A stretch of DNA of 58,866 nt from Desulfovibrionaceae bacterium. Its GTDB lineage: Bacteria; Desulfobacterota; Desulfovibrionia; Desulfovibrionales; Desulfovibrionaceae. The DNA is taken from NCBI GenBank assembly GCA_031082225.1, contig JAVHLG010000017.1:1-58866 (forward strand), written 5' to 3'. This document shows, in pieces, positions 34,789 through 43,778 of this stretch. The position numbers were made by a program, and so were the translations under genes. The first letter of the stretch is position 1. Each line of letters opens with the position of its first letter. The notes beneath the pieces are model-generated. The model worked only from the letters and a program-made list of their open reading frames with translations, searched no databases and was not told the DNA's origin.

Positions 34789-36423
34789 ATGCCCAATCCT
34801 GACGACCCGGCCCGCGACCTCATGGACGTCTCGATCCTTTACGTGGAGGACGATCCCGTTTCCGCCGCCCTGGTCCGAAGCGCCGTGACCCCCAGGGTCA
34901 AGGCCCTGCATGTGGCGGAAAACGGTCGCGAGGGTCTCATGGCCTTCGTGCGTTTTCATCCCGACGTGGTGATCACCGACGTGCGCATGCCCAAAATGGA
35001 CGGCATCGCCATGGCCGCCGCCATTCGCGAGATGGCCCCGGACGCGCCCATCGTGGTCACCACCGCCCTGGACGATCCGGAGTTTTTGCGCAAGGCCATC
35101 CGCATCGGCATCGACAGCTACCTGCTCAAGCCCTTCCACGCCCAGGATCTGTTGGCCGTGGTGGCCCGACTGGCCTCCGCATCCCGACATCGCCTGGAGC
35201 TCGAAAAACAGACCCGCTTAAACGCCCTGCTCCTGGACAGCCTGCCCAACCCGGCCATGCTCGTGGACCGGGGACGCGGCCTGATCCTGTCGGCCAACGG
35301 CTTCGCCAACCGCCTGGGTCTCGCCCCAGGGACCGTCATGGCCGACACCGACTTCGCCCGCCCCTTCGCCCAGGCCGTGGACGGGGCCATCCTGGACGAT
35401 TTCCATTCGGGCGCCCATGTGGATTTCCCCGGCATGGCCGCCTACGACCGTCTGTGGGACGTGAACATCGATCCCGTCACCGACTCCCTGCTGCTTTTTT
35501 TCGCCGTGGACATCACCGAGCGCCAGCGCATCAAGGAGGAACTGCAGCGGGACAAGGCCTTCATCACGGCCATCCTGGAAAATTCCCACGACGGCATCGC
35601 CGTCTCCGACCCGGACGGCCAGGTGAAATTCGTCAGCCCGGGCATGCGCCGCCTGTTCGGCTACGAACTGGCCGAAATGGGGACGCTTGCCGCCTGGGCC
35701 GGGGCGGTCATCATGGACGCGGCAGAACGCGCCCGTTTCCTCGACCTGTGGCGGGGGAAACCGGACACCGAGGACGACGACCACATTTTTTCCATCCTGC
35801 ACAAGACCGGGGAACGCCGCTTCTGCCGTCTCCAGACCTCGTGCATGCCCGGCGGCGACATCGTCATCAACGGCCAGGACGTCACCGGCATCAAGCTGGC
35901 CGAGGAACGCATCCGGTACATGGCCCTGCACGACACCCTGACCGGCCTGCCCAACCGCCAACTCCTCCAGGACCGCCTCCAGACCGCCCTGGCCGCCGGT
36001 CGGCGGCGCGGCGCGGTCACGGCGGTGCTGTACATCGACCTGGACCGGTTCAAGGACATCAACGACGCCCACGGCCATGACGCCGGGGACGAGGCCTTGC
36101 GGCACACCGCCGGCCTGCTCACCCGGTGCGTTCGCGAGGCGGACACCGTGGCCCGCATGGGCGGCGACGAATTCGTGATCGTTTTGCCCGATCTGATCCG
36201 GAAGCAGGACGCCGCCGACGTGGCCGGCCGCATCCTGGGCACCCTGTCCCGCCCCTTGACCGTGAATGGACACCACCATGTGCTCGGGGCCAGCATCGGC
36301 ATCAGCCTGCACCCTGCCGACGGGGCCTTTCCGGATGAAATCCTGCGCAAGGCCGACCGGGCCATGTACGAGACGAAAAAGGCAGGGGGCATGGGCTACC
36401 GGTTCGCGGAGGAGCAGGCATAA
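34789..36423 (+). CDS. Response-regulator diguanylate cyclase (REC-PAS-PAS-GGDEF)
   Basis: A 544-residue soluble protein with GGAG before the ATG. The receiver (about 13-130) has the VEDDP pocket, ITDVRMPKMDG acceptor and YLLKPF Lys. Two PAS-like segments follow (about 140-245 and 255-370, ending VTGIKLAEERI). The GGDEF domain has DTLTGLPNR, YIDLDRFKDIND and an intact ARMGGDEFVIV active site. An RxxD I-site (READ) lies five residues before it, so product inhibition is expected. It should make c-di-GMP when phosphorylated. Co-transcribed with the degenerate EAL/HDOD gene just upstream. Confidence 0.92.
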   Translation: MPNPDDPARDLMDVSILYVEDDPVSAALVRSAVTPRVKALHVAENGREGLMAFVRFHPDVVITDVRMPKMDGIAMAAAIREMAPDAPIVVTTALDDPEFLRKAIRIGIDSYLLKPFHAQDLLAVVARLASASRHRLELEKQTRLNALLLDSLPNPAMLVDRGRGLILSANGFANRLGLAPGTVMADTDFARPFAQAVDGAILDDFHSGAHVDFPGMAAYDRLWDVNIDPVTDSLLLFFAVDITERQRIKEELQRDKAFITAILENSHDGIAVSDPDGQVKFVSPGMRRLFGYELAEMGTLAAWAGAVIMDAAERARFLDLWRGKPDTEDDDHIFSILHKTGERRFCRLQTSCMPGGDIVINGQDVTGIKLAEERIRYMALHDTLTGLPNRQLLQDRLQTALAAGRRRGAVTAVLYIDLDRFKDINDAHGHDAGDEALRHTAGLLTRCVREADTVARMGGDEFVIVLPDLIRKQDAADVAGRILGTLSRPLTVNGHHHVLGASIGISLHPADGAFPDEILRKADRAMYETKKAGGMGYRFAEEQA

Positions 36424-36480
36424 CCCCGACGCCGGGCCGCCTGCCCCCCCCGGGCGGCGATGGAGCAGCCCCTCGAAACG

Positions 36481-36517
36481 TATCGGCCCGCGACGTGCTG
36501 CACATCGCGGGCCGATA
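36481..36517. terminator. Bidirectional hairpin between converging genes
   Basis: TATCGGCCCGCGA and TCGCGGGCCGATA form a perfect 13-base stem around an 11-base loop, 58 bases after the GGDEF stop and 35 before the next stop. Confidence 0.6.
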
Positions 36518-36551
36518 ATTCGTTCAGGCGGCGACAGGTGTCGCAAAGGCG

Positions 36552-37112
36552 CTATTTCCCGCCGCGCCGGGGGGTTCCGGACAGGCCAAAATCGTTTGGC
36601 GGCACCACGTCGTTGACGTTGAGCGCCCGGGCCTTTTCCAGGCTCTTCCTGGCGTTGGCCTCATCGCCCAACCGCATGGAGGCGATGCCCCGGTTGTAAT
36701 AGGCATAGCTCAAGTAATCCACGCACAGGTTTCCCTTGGCGATGGCCTCGCTCAAAAGGGCTGCGGCTTCCTGGTTCTTCCCGGCATAGAGGGCGTTTGA
36801 GCCCCTGAAGTACAGTTCCATGCCCACGGCGTCGGAACATTTCCACCACCTGCCCGTGCCTGCGGCCTTGCCCCCCCGGGCCGTCCCCATGATCGCGTAT
36901 TCGGCGGCATCCACCTTGCCGTCCTTGTTCACGTCGATGATGGCGAAGACCTCGATGGTCAGTTTGGGGTTGAAAATCACGATCTCCTCGAAAACAATGC
37001 CCCCATCCTTGTTTTTATCCACGCTCTCGAACGGGGGTTTCTGCCATGCATACCCCGAAGCCGCCATGGCCAGCACGAAGACAAGGGCAAGACCTGCAAT
37101 CGCCTTTTTCAT
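36552..37112 (-). CDS. Exported EF-hand and TPR protein
   Basis: A 186-residue protein; ATG 37112 follows AAGGAGGAG. Signal peptide MKKAIAGLALVFVLAMAASG (cleavage near YAW). Two canonical EF-hand loops follow: DKNKDGGIVFEE (about 32-43) and DVNKDGKVDAAE (about 60-71), each with Asp, Asn, Asp and Glu in ligand positions. The rest has TPR-like helices (ALYAGKNQEAAALLSEAIAKG, YNRGIASMRLGDEANARKSL). A calcium-responsive periplasmic scaffold is a fair guess; no family name is certain. Confidence 0.75.
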   Translation of the reverse strand: MKKAIAGLALVFVLAMAASGYAWQKPPFESVDKNKDGGIVFEEIVIFNPKLTIEVFAIIDVNKDGKVDAAEYAIMGTARGGKAAGTGRWWKCSDAVGMELYFRGSNALYAGKNQEAAALLSEAIAKGNLCVDYLSYAYYNRGIASMRLGDEANARKSLEKARALNVNDVVPPNDFGLSGTPRRGGK

Positions 37113-37140
37113 GTTCTCCTCCTTCCTTTCGGGAATCTGC

Positions 37141-37168
37141 CGATTAGGAACCGTATACCCCAATTCAA
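37141..37168 (-). promoter_or_regulatory. Possible promoter for the EF-hand/TPR gene
   Basis: On the minus strand TTGAAT (37168-37163), 16-base spacer, TAATCG (37146-37141), about 30 bases before the start codon. Confidence 0.35.
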
Positions 37169-37257
37169 CGCGGCCCGCACCACATAATACGTAAAAAACG
37201 CCCTCCGGACATACCTTCTGAGGCGGAAACGCCTTCCCCCCTCACAGCAAATGACGG

Positions 37258-37292
37258 CAGAGAAAAACAAAGCGGGCCGGAAACGGCCCGCT
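37258..37292 (-). terminator. Intrinsic terminator of the SGNH hydrolase gene
   Basis: AGCGGGCCG and CGGCCCGCT form a perfect nine-base stem around a four-base loop, followed on the minus strand by TTTGTTTTTCT. It lies 50 bases after the stop of the gene ending at 37343. Confidence 0.8.
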
Positions 37293-37342
37293 GCATGACG
37301 AAAACAAAGCAGGGAGGTCTTCATGCGCCGATCGGCGCATGT

Positions 37343-37990
37343 TCAGTTGGCGCGGGGCATGTCGCCCGGGACCAGACGGGCCAGGGTGTCGGGCTTGACG
37401 ATGCGGTCGTTTTGCTCGGTCACGTAGTATTCGATGAGCGACTGCCACAAGCGGTAGCCGCCCGGCTTGAGATGCACCCCGTCCGAAGTCAATTCCTTGT
37501 TGAGAGTGTCCCCGGCCAGAAAATGGGAATGCAGATCGACATAAATGCAGTTCTGATAGCGTCCGCACAGGGCCTGCAGGCCCTTGTTGAGCTCCACGAT
37601 CTTTTCGTTGCTCAAGTCCTTGCGGTTGACCACGGGGAGCACGCTTTGCACGAAAATCATGGTCTGCGGCGAATCCCTGTTCACGCGATCCACGATCTTT
37701 CCATAACGCTCCAAAATGACGGACATGTCGCTGTGGATTTCGTTTATCCCTTCAAGAATGAAAATCTTGTCGGGATGCAGGTCGAGAACGGAGTTCAAGG
37801 AAGAGAGTATCTTGGACGTGTTGTTGCTGACAGCGGCCTTGTTGACGACATCCTTGAAGCAGCCCATGTACTTCCATCCGGCTGTCTGGCTGCTGCCGAG
37901 GAACACCACCGTGGCGTTCGCCCGGCCTGAACATACTGCAAAAAAAACGAGCGCCACGACGCATACGCGGACGCACCATTCCCTGGACAT
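37343..37990 (-). CDS. Exported SGNH/GDSL-family hydrolase
   Basis: A 215-residue protein; ATG 37990 opens a signal peptide (MSREWCVRVCVVALVFFAVC, cleavage near ANA-TVV) after a purine-rich GGGAGGGG. SGNH blocks are visible: VVFLGSSQTAGW (block I, nucleophile Ser33 or Ser34), LEGINEI (block III Asn) and SDGVHLKPGGY (block V Asp and His). It probably hydrolyses or transfers acyl groups on an envelope glycan or lipid. DNA is slightly more AT-rich than its neighbours. Longer upstream frames have no signal-like start. Confidence 0.78.
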   Translation of the reverse strand: MSREWCVRVCVVALVFFAVCSGRANATVVFLGSSQTAGWKYMGCFKDVVNKAAVSNNTSKILSSLNSVLDLHPDKIFILEGINEIHSDMSVILERYGKIVDRVNRDSPQTMIFVQSVLPVVNRKDLSNEKIVELNKGLQALCGRYQNCIYVDLHSHFLAGDTLNKELTSDGVHLKPGGYRLWQSLIEYYVTEQNDRIVKPDTLARLVPGDMPRAN

Positions 37991-38352
37991 CTTTTCCCGC
38001 CCCTCCCCCTGATATTTCGCATGGCGCCGACCCCCTGCCAGCCCCCGGCGAAACAAAAATGCGTTTAGCACGGCCCAACACCCTTGGAAAGGGGTTCTGG
38101 AAAAGATATTTTTATGTGCTTTTCTGGATAGATACACGCTGAGCATGCGGGCCGCAGGCATCGCCCGCCCCGCTCCCGCCAGGGGATGCGCCAGGACCGA
38201 TCGCGGCCTGTCCCGGCAGGGGACGTTTGACGCCCATGACGATCACGGCTAGGTGAAATATATCGGGAATGCAGGCACATCCCCGTGGGGACGCCCTTCG
38301 GCGCCGCCTGCGGGGCGTGGGCGCGAGGCCTGCAAAGCCCCGGAGGCATGGC
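37991..38352. other. Divergent intergenic region between SGNH and GAF-HD-GYP genes
   Basis: An AT-rich patch at about 38098-38125 with an imperfect AAAAG...CTTTT dyad probably carries the minus-strand promoter. A TTGACG at 38227-38232 could serve the plus strand, but its -10 (TAGGTG) is poor. No gene is seen. Confidence 0.4.
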
Positions 38353-39603
38353 GTGCCCCAGAAACGACAGTCTGCGCGATCCCCGCAAACCGTTTCCCGC
38401 ATCCTGGAGTTGTTCAGCTCCCTGCGGGAGCTCACCAGCCTTGACGCCATCCTTGAGCGCATCCTGTCCGAGGCCAGGGAGCTGTCCGGGGCCGAGGCCG
38501 GGACGGTTTTTCTGCGGGAGGGGGACCGGCTGGGCTTCAGTTTTGTGCAAAACGACCGTCTGGCCGGGGCCGGGAACCTGACCGAGCGCGTGTACCAGAG
38601 CGCCTCCCTGCCCATCGACGAGTCCTCCATCGCCGGGTACGCGGCCCTCACCGGCCAGACCGTGGCCATCGAAGACGCCTGGTCCCTTCCGGACGGCGTG
38701 CCCTACCAGTTCAACATCGACTTCGACAAACGCTCGGGCTACCGCACCCGCTCCATCCTGTCCCTGCCGGTGGTCAACTCCCGGGGAACGGTGGTGGCCG
38801 TCATGCAACTCATCAACGCCGCCGGGCCGCGCGGCAAACCCGGGCCGTTCTCCCCGGAGGCGGCCGACTACGCGGCCCTTTTGACGCATCACGCCGCAGC
38901 GGCCATCGAGGCCGGACTCATGACCCGGGAGATGGTGCTGCGCATGGTACGCATGGCCGAATTGCGCGACCCCTCCGAAACGGGGCCCCACGCCCAGCGG
39001 GTGGGGGCCTTTGCGGCGGAGATCTATCAGGCCCTGGCCCAGGCCAGGGGGGTGGGTCTGGGGGTGCTCAAGCGAACCAAGGATCTTTTGTCCGTGGCGG
39101 CCATGCTGCACGACGTGGGCAAGGTGGGGATTCCCGACGGCATCCTGATGAAACCCGGCCCCCTGACACCCGGGGAGCGGGCCGTCATGTGCCGCCATAC
39201 CTGGCACGGGGCGGCCCTTTTCCGCGATCCGGCCTCGGAACTGGACGCCATGGCCGCAGACATCGCCGCCCACCACCACCAGCGTTTCGACGGCACGGGA
39301 TATCCGGCCTGCAACGGCCCCCTGCTCCCGCAACACCGCCTCGACCAGCCGGACCAGGCCGACGGCGGCCTGTCCCCCCTGGCCGGGCCGGACATCCCCC
39401 TGGCGGCGCGCATCGTGGCCCTGGCCGACGTGTACGACGCCCTGGTCTCCCGGCGGGTCTACAAGCAGGCCTGGCCCGACGACCAGGCCAGGGCCCACAT
39501 CATCCAGGAATCCGGCAAACACTTCGATCCCGAGGTGGTGCGGGCCTTTTTCTCCCTGGGCGGGGTGATCGCAGCCATCCGGGAGCGCTTTCCCGACCCT
39601 TAA
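38353..39603 (+). CDS. GAF-HD-GYP protein (probable c-di-GMP phosphodiesterase)
   Basis: A 416-residue soluble protein. GTG 38353 was chosen because CGGAGG lies six bases upstream and the residues before it are low-complexity Arg/Gly; an ATG at 38269 is the alternative. A GAF domain spans about 15-180 (LDAILERILSEARELSGAEAGTVFL, SILSLPVVNSRGTVVAVMQLIN). HD-GYP follows with HDVGKVGIPD and HHHQRFDGTGYP, so both metal and GYP motifs are intact. It has a ~30-residue insertion after the GTGYP motif (CNGPLLPQHRL). Confidence 0.85.
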   Translation: MPQKRQSARSPQTVSRILELFSSLRELTSLDAILERILSEARELSGAEAGTVFLREGDRLGFSFVQNDRLAGAGNLTERVYQSASLPIDESSIAGYAALTGQTVAIEDAWSLPDGVPYQFNIDFDKRSGYRTRSILSLPVVNSRGTVVAVMQLINAAGPRGKPGPFSPEAADYAALLTHHAAAAIEAGLMTREMVLRMVRMAELRDPSETGPHAQRVGAFAAEIYQALAQARGVGLGVLKRTKDLLSVAAMLHDVGKVGIPDGILMKPGPLTPGERAVMCRHTWHGAALFRDPASELDAMAADIAAHHHQRFDGTGYPACNGPLLPQHRLDQPDQADGGLSPLAGPDIPLAARIVALADVYDALVSRRVYKQAWPDDQARAHIIQESGKHFDPEVVRAFFSLGGVIAAIRERFPDP

Positions 39604-39616
39604 GCCCCGCCCCGGG

Positions 39617-39916
39617 CTACTTCTTCACCGCCGCCAGTCCGGCATAATAGGTGGCCAGATCCGGCAGATCGGCGTCCGCCACCTTCTGCATGATGGTGAT
39701 CATGGCCTTGTTGGTCCCCTGCCCGGCCTTGTAGGCCTGCATCTTGGCCATCAGTTCGGCCTCGGGCATGGCGTTCAGATCCCCCTTGGACTTGTGGCAC
39801 GAACAGCCCTTGGCCAGGGCCTCGCCCTTGGCCGCGTCCCCTGCCTGGGCCGCCGCCCCGGCCAGGGACAGGGCCAGCAACGCGGCAACGATACATGCGC
39901 CAAATTTTCCCGTCAT
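39617..39916 (-). CDS. Small class I cytochrome c-like protein with CxCH motif
   Basis: A 99-residue exported protein with GGAGG before the ATG and a signal peptide MTGKFGACIVAALLALSLAG (cleavage near AQA-GDA). The mature part matches cytochrome c553-type proteins in length and order: N-terminal helix with the heme site, KMQAYKAGQGTNKAM, a Met axial-ligand region (MITIMQKVADADLPDLATYY) and final helix. The heme site reads KGCSCHK, i.e. CxCH, one residue short of the normal CxxCH. I checked the codons TGT TCG TGC CAC. Heme attachment may be through one Cys, atypical or lost. Confidence 0.75.
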   Translation of the reverse strand: MTGKFGACIVAALLALSLAGAAAQAGDAAKGEALAKGCSCHKSKGDLNAMPEAELMAKMQAYKAGQGTNKAMITIMQKVADADLPDLATYYAGLAAVKK

Positions 39917-40069
39917 GTGCGCCTCCTTGGGAAGTGCGAACCGTTGACGACAGGGTCTTTAACCCGACCCGCTTCGTCTGGACGTCCCAGACGAGGCCAG
40001 CATATCCCCCCGTCTCCTGAAGGGCAAACATGCGCCTGCGGCGGAAAGGCTTTGCAACGACTTTCCTGT

Positions 40070-40097
40070 TTGCATTTGCCCCTGATCCGGCTAGAAT
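40070..40097 (+). promoter_or_regulatory. Sigma-70-like promoter for the exported helical protein
   Basis: TTGCAT (40070-40075), 16-base spacer, TAGAAT (40092-40097), 62 bases before ATG 40160. Confidence 0.5.
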
Positions 40098-40159
40098 TCA
40101 TCCTTGGGCGGAGCGTAGCGTTGCACAAGACGACGTCCCCCGCCAAAGGACCGGATCCC

Positions 40160-40669
40160 ATGAAAAAGGCCTTCCTGCTTGTCATTTTTGCCCTTGCCCT
40201 CCTGCCCGGCCAGGCCTCGGCCCTGGACTACGAGCCGCGCCTTGTGGCCATCATGAACGACATCGTCAAGTATTACGACAACGAGGCCCGCAAGCTCGAG
40301 GACGAGATCATCCGGCTTCTGCCCATCTATGATCGTGAGAAAAAAAGCAGCGAGAACGAGAAACTGACCTTTCTGTTTCACACCCACCAAAAGGTCACGG
40401 TCTGCCTGACCAACATCCTGGATATTCTCTACGTCTACATCAAGCTCGGCTCCTATTCCGACGCAGACCTTAACGACTATATCCTCAAAAGGGTCCGCAA
40501 CAACGTCGTCTTTCTCAACAATATGCTCTACTTTCTTTCCCTCAAGAACCAGGAAATCGAGCTCAAGAATTCCTCTGACGTGCAAAAGCTCTACGAAAAC
40601 TATCTTTTGCAGTTGACAACCGTCCTCTACGACATCAACCGAGAACTGGCCGCCATTCCCCGGGAGTAG
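40160..40669 (+). CDS. Exported helical protein of unknown function
   Basis: A 169-residue protein with AAAGGA before ATG 40160. Signal peptide MKKAFLLVIFALALLPGQAS (cleavage near ASA-LDY). The mature part is almost entirely helical (IMNDIVKYYDNEARKLEDEI, KLYENYLLQLTTVLYDINRE) and contains a single Cys. Unrecognised; four-helix-bundle sensors look like this. It lies 30 bases before the histidine-kinase gene on the same strand, so the two are probably an operon and this may be a periplasmic partner. Confidence 0.7.
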   Translation: MKKAFLLVIFALALLPGQASALDYEPRLVAIMNDIVKYYDNEARKLEDEIIRLLPIYDREKKSSENEKLTFLFHTHQKVTVCLTNILDILYVYIKLGSYSDADLNDYILKRVRNNVVFLNNMLYFLSLKNQEIELKNSSDVQKLYENYLLQLTTVLYDINRELAAIPRE

Positions 40670-40699
40670 CTCCCACGGCTGGCCGTGGGACGCGGCGTC

Positions 40700-43096
40700 A
40701 TGGCACACGGCGAACGGTACGGGCTTTCCATTCGAACCCAGCTTTTGAGCGTGACCGCCCTGGTCTGCGCCGGGTTCGTGGCCATGGCCGTGCTGACGTT
40801 TTTTTCCTTCGGGCACATCCAGGATCTCACCCGGACCGCCATCCACCGGGACATGGCGGAGATGACCAGGAACGCCCGCATCGGGCGGAAGTTTTCGGAA
40901 AGCTACGCCTCCGTGGGGATGCTTTTCAGCGCGTTTTCCCCGGACGAGGCCTCCCTGCGCGAAAAGGGGGACCGCATCGTCGCCTCCTGCCTGGCGCTTT
41001 TGGAAGAAGACCCCGCACCGGAAATCAAGACCGCCATTGAGGGCTTCGCCCGCTCCCTGGAGGTGATCCTGGAGGATCTTGTCCAGGCTGCGGGCGCCTT
41101 GCGCATGGCCTCCCAGGCCAAGTCCGGGGCGCATCTGGCCCTGGACCGCCTGGCCGGATCGATCCAGGACGCCATGCGCCCCTCCGGACAGTCCCAGGAG
41201 GAGGCCCCGGGGCTGGATCAGGACGCCCCCGCCCTGGCCGACCTGGAGGAAAAGCTGGCCCAGGCCGACAGCCTGTTGGGCCGCATCGACCCGGAGCACG
41301 CCGACGACCCGTCCCAGGCCCTGGCCCTTTTGGACGAAATACAGCGCGCCCTCCCCCGACTGGCGGACCTTGGACCCAACGCCGCCGCCCATGTGGAAGA
41401 CGCGGCAGCGGCCCTGGCGGGCTACAAGAATGCGGCCCGGATCCTGCGGTCCTCCATGTCCGATCTGGCGGTGGGCATGGACGGCCTCAAGCATTCCAAA
41501 GACGGGGCCATGGCCGTCATGGAGGGCCTGGACGAACGCAACACCCAGACCACCCTGGCCGTGCAGGGCGAGATCGCGGGCATCATCGACTCCACCCGGC
41601 GCATGGTGTTTTTCTCCACTGCGGCCATGGTGGTCGTGCTGCTTTTCACCATGGGATTTTTCATCAAGCGCATCGTCAACCGGCCCCTGCAGGCCATTTT
41701 GCACGGCATCGAATCCCTGCGCGTCGGCAGTCTCGACCCCCCGGTGCGCCTGAACCGCTCCGACGAATGGGGCCGCATCGAGGAGGCCTTAAACACCCTG
41801 GCCAGGGATCTTTCCAGTTCCTATTCGGCCCTTCGGGAATCGGAAAAAAACTACCGCGACATCTTTGAAAAGGCCTCGGAGGGCATTTTCCAGACCACGC
41901 CCCTGGGCCGCCTGTACAGCGCCAATCCGGCCATGGCCCGCATGCTCAACTACGACTCCGCCCAGGAGCTTCTGTCCCGGGCCAAGGATATCGGCGGGGC
42001 GCTGTTCCCCGCCCCCGAGGACTGGGAGACCCTGGTACAGGGCCTTTTGGCCGCAGGCGAGGCGCGCGGCTTCGAAACCCGCATGCAGCGCAAGGACGCC
42101 GTGGTCATCTGGGTCTCCATCAACGCCCACACCATCCTCGACGCCGCCGGGGACATCCTCTATTTCGAAGGCACGGTGACCGACATCACCGCCCGCAAGC
42201 GCGCCGAGCGCCGCCTGGACGTGCTCATCCGGCACCTAAAGACCGCCGTGGTGGACCGCACCCGCAAGCTGTCCGTCAAGGCCGCCCAGCTCGAAGCGGC
42301 CAACCGCAGCCTCACCGAACTCGACCACATGAAGTCCGCCTTTCTGTCCTCGGTCTCCCACGAACTGCGCACCCCCCTGACCTCCATCCTGGGGTTTTCC
42401 AAGCTCATCCTCAAAGATTTCGAGCGGGCCTTCCTGCCCGCCGCACTGGGGGATCCGGACGCGGCCAGCCGGGCCAAACGCATCGTCCACAACCTGGAGA
42501 TCATCGCCGCCGAGGGCGAACGCCTCACCCGGCTCATCAACGACGTCCTGGATTTGAGCCGCATCGAATCCGGACGCATGATCTGGAACGACCAGCCCCT
42601 CGACCCGGCCCGGACCCTGGACAAGGCCGTGGAGGCCGTGCGCGGCCAGTTCGACGGCAACCCCCTGGTGCGCCTGACCGTCTCCCTGCCGGAAAACCTG
42701 CCCCCCCTGTGCGTGGACCCCGACCGGCTCATCCAGGTGGCCATCAACCTCCTGCACAACGCCGCCAAGTTCACGCCCTCGGGCGAGGTGAGCCTCACGG
42801 CCAGACATCTGCCCGGGGAAAACGTCCTGCGGGTACGGGTGGAGGATACGGGCGTGGGGGTGGCGCCGGAAAACCTGGAGCGGATTTTCGACAAATTCCA
42901 GCAGGTCAAGTCCACCCCGACCCTGGAGGACAAACCCCGGGGCACAGGCCTTGGCCTGTCCATCTGCCGCCAGATCGTGAACCACTACGGCGGCCGCATC
43001 TGGGCCGAGTCCACCCCGGGCAAGGGAACCCGGGTCACCTTCGATCTGCCGCTGGCCCCGGCCGAATCCGACGCCCGCGCGGTCAGCGCCGACTGA
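40700..43096 (+). CDS. Membrane PAS histidine kinase without receiver
   Basis: About 798 residues. ATG 40700 is used (GTG 40685 is also possible; neither has a strong ribosome site). First span LLSVTALVCAGFVAMAVLTF (about 15-40), a helical periplasmic sensor (to about 290), second span MVFFSTAAMVVVLLFTMGFF, HAMP (about 320-375), PAS (about 385-500, ending VTDITARKRAE). Then HisKA with SSVSHELRTPLTSILG, and HATPase with NLLHNAAKFTPSG, DTGVGVAPENL and GTGLGLSI. No partner regulator is adjacent. Its last 14 bases overlap the convergent gene ending at 43083. Confidence 0.88.
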   Translation: MAHGERYGLSIRTQLLSVTALVCAGFVAMAVLTFFSFGHIQDLTRTAIHRDMAEMTRNARIGRKFSESYASVGMLFSAFSPDEASLREKGDRIVASCLALLEEDPAPEIKTAIEGFARSLEVILEDLVQAAGALRMASQAKSGAHLALDRLAGSIQDAMRPSGQSQEEAPGLDQDAPALADLEEKLAQADSLLGRIDPEHADDPSQALALLDEIQRALPRLADLGPNAAAHVEDAAAALAGYKNAARILRSSMSDLAVGMDGLKHSKDGAMAVMEGLDERNTQTTLAVQGEIAGIIDSTRRMVFFSTAAMVVVLLFTMGFFIKRIVNRPLQAILHGIESLRVGSLDPPVRLNRSDEWGRIEEALNTLARDLSSSYSALRESEKNYRDIFEKASEGIFQTTPLGRLYSANPAMARMLNYDSAQELLSRAKDIGGALFPAPEDWETLVQGLLAAGEARGFETRMQRKDAVVIWVSINAHTILDAAGDILYFEGTVTDITARKRAERRLDVLIRHLKTAVVDRTRKLSVKAAQLEAANRSLTELDHMKSAFLSSVSHELRTPLTSILGFSKLILKDFERAFLPAALGDPDAASRAKRIVHNLEIIAAEGERLTRLINDVLDLSRIESGRMIWNDQPLDPARTLDKAVEAVRGQFDGNPLVRLTVSLPENLPPLCVDPDRLIQVAINLLHNAAKFTPSGEVSLTARHLPGENVLRVRVEDTGVGVAPENLERIFDKFQQVKSTPTLEDKPRGTGLGLSICRQIVNHYGGRIWAESTPGKGTRVTFDLPLAPAESDARAVSAD

Positions 43097-43730
43097 GGGC
43101 CCCGGGGCCTGGGGCCCGGGGATCCAGGGCATCGCCCGGCCGGGTCTTCTTTGCCCCCCCGCCGGGCCTGTCCGGCCCCTGGACGACGCCTTCCGGCCGA
43201 CGGTTCACGGATTGGGCGCGGGGGAGCTTGCCCGGGACAAAGGTGGTGCGCAGGAAACGCCGGTCGAAAACCTGCCAGGGGTCCGTGGCCACCACGTCCG
43301 GCGTCAGATGCCGCCTCCGGTATCCCAGTTCCCGGAAATAGCGCGTGGCCCGCGACCCGTGCCCGGTTTCCCCGGCGGCCAGCAGGGCCGCGTCCCGGCG
43401 GCAGCGCGAACCGGACATGGTGCGCAGGGTGCGGCGGCAAAACCCCCGGCGCAGCAGGATGGCCTTGACCCGGCGGTATTCCCGGTAGCGGCTGCAGGCG
43501 TCGGCCTGGCACAGGACCGCCGCGACCACCCAGCCCGAGGCCATGCCGGAAAGCAGAAAGCCCCCGGCGGCAAGCCCCCGCTCGAAGGCCTCGTACCCGG
43601 CCCCACCGAAAAAGCCCGCCGCGCACAGGGCCAGGACCGTCGACAGATGGGGAAAGGGCGCGGCCCGCAGATAGCGGGAGGCCTGACTGGTCCAGGGAAA
43701 CCCCCCCGGGTCGGCCGGAATCGACGACAT
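43083..43730 (-). CDS. Small inner-membrane protein of unknown function
   Basis: A 215-residue protein; ATG 43730 follows AGAGGGG. Two predicted spans lie near residues 30-50 (STVLALCAAGFFGGAG) and 55-75 (GGFLLSGMASGWVVAAVLC), then a basic cytoplasmic tail (RRVKAILLRRGFCRRTLRTM, RYFRELGYRRRHLT). No family recognised. It lies 48 bases downstream of the MCP gene on the same strand, so it may be co-transcribed with it. Confidence 0.6.
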   Translation of the reverse strand: MSSIPADPGGFPWTSQASRYLRAAPFPHLSTVLALCAAGFFGGAGYEAFERGLAAGGFLLSGMASGWVVAAVLCQADACSRYREYRRVKAILLRRGFCRRTLRTMSGSRCRRDAALLAAGETGHGSRATRYFRELGYRRRHLTPDVVATDPWQVFDRRFLRTTFVPGKLPRAQSVNRRPEGVVQGPDRPGGGAKKTRPGDALDPRAPGPGALSRR

Positions 43731-43778
43731 GCGTCCCCTCTGCCTGCATTTTGTAGCCATGGCCGCCATATCCCCCTG

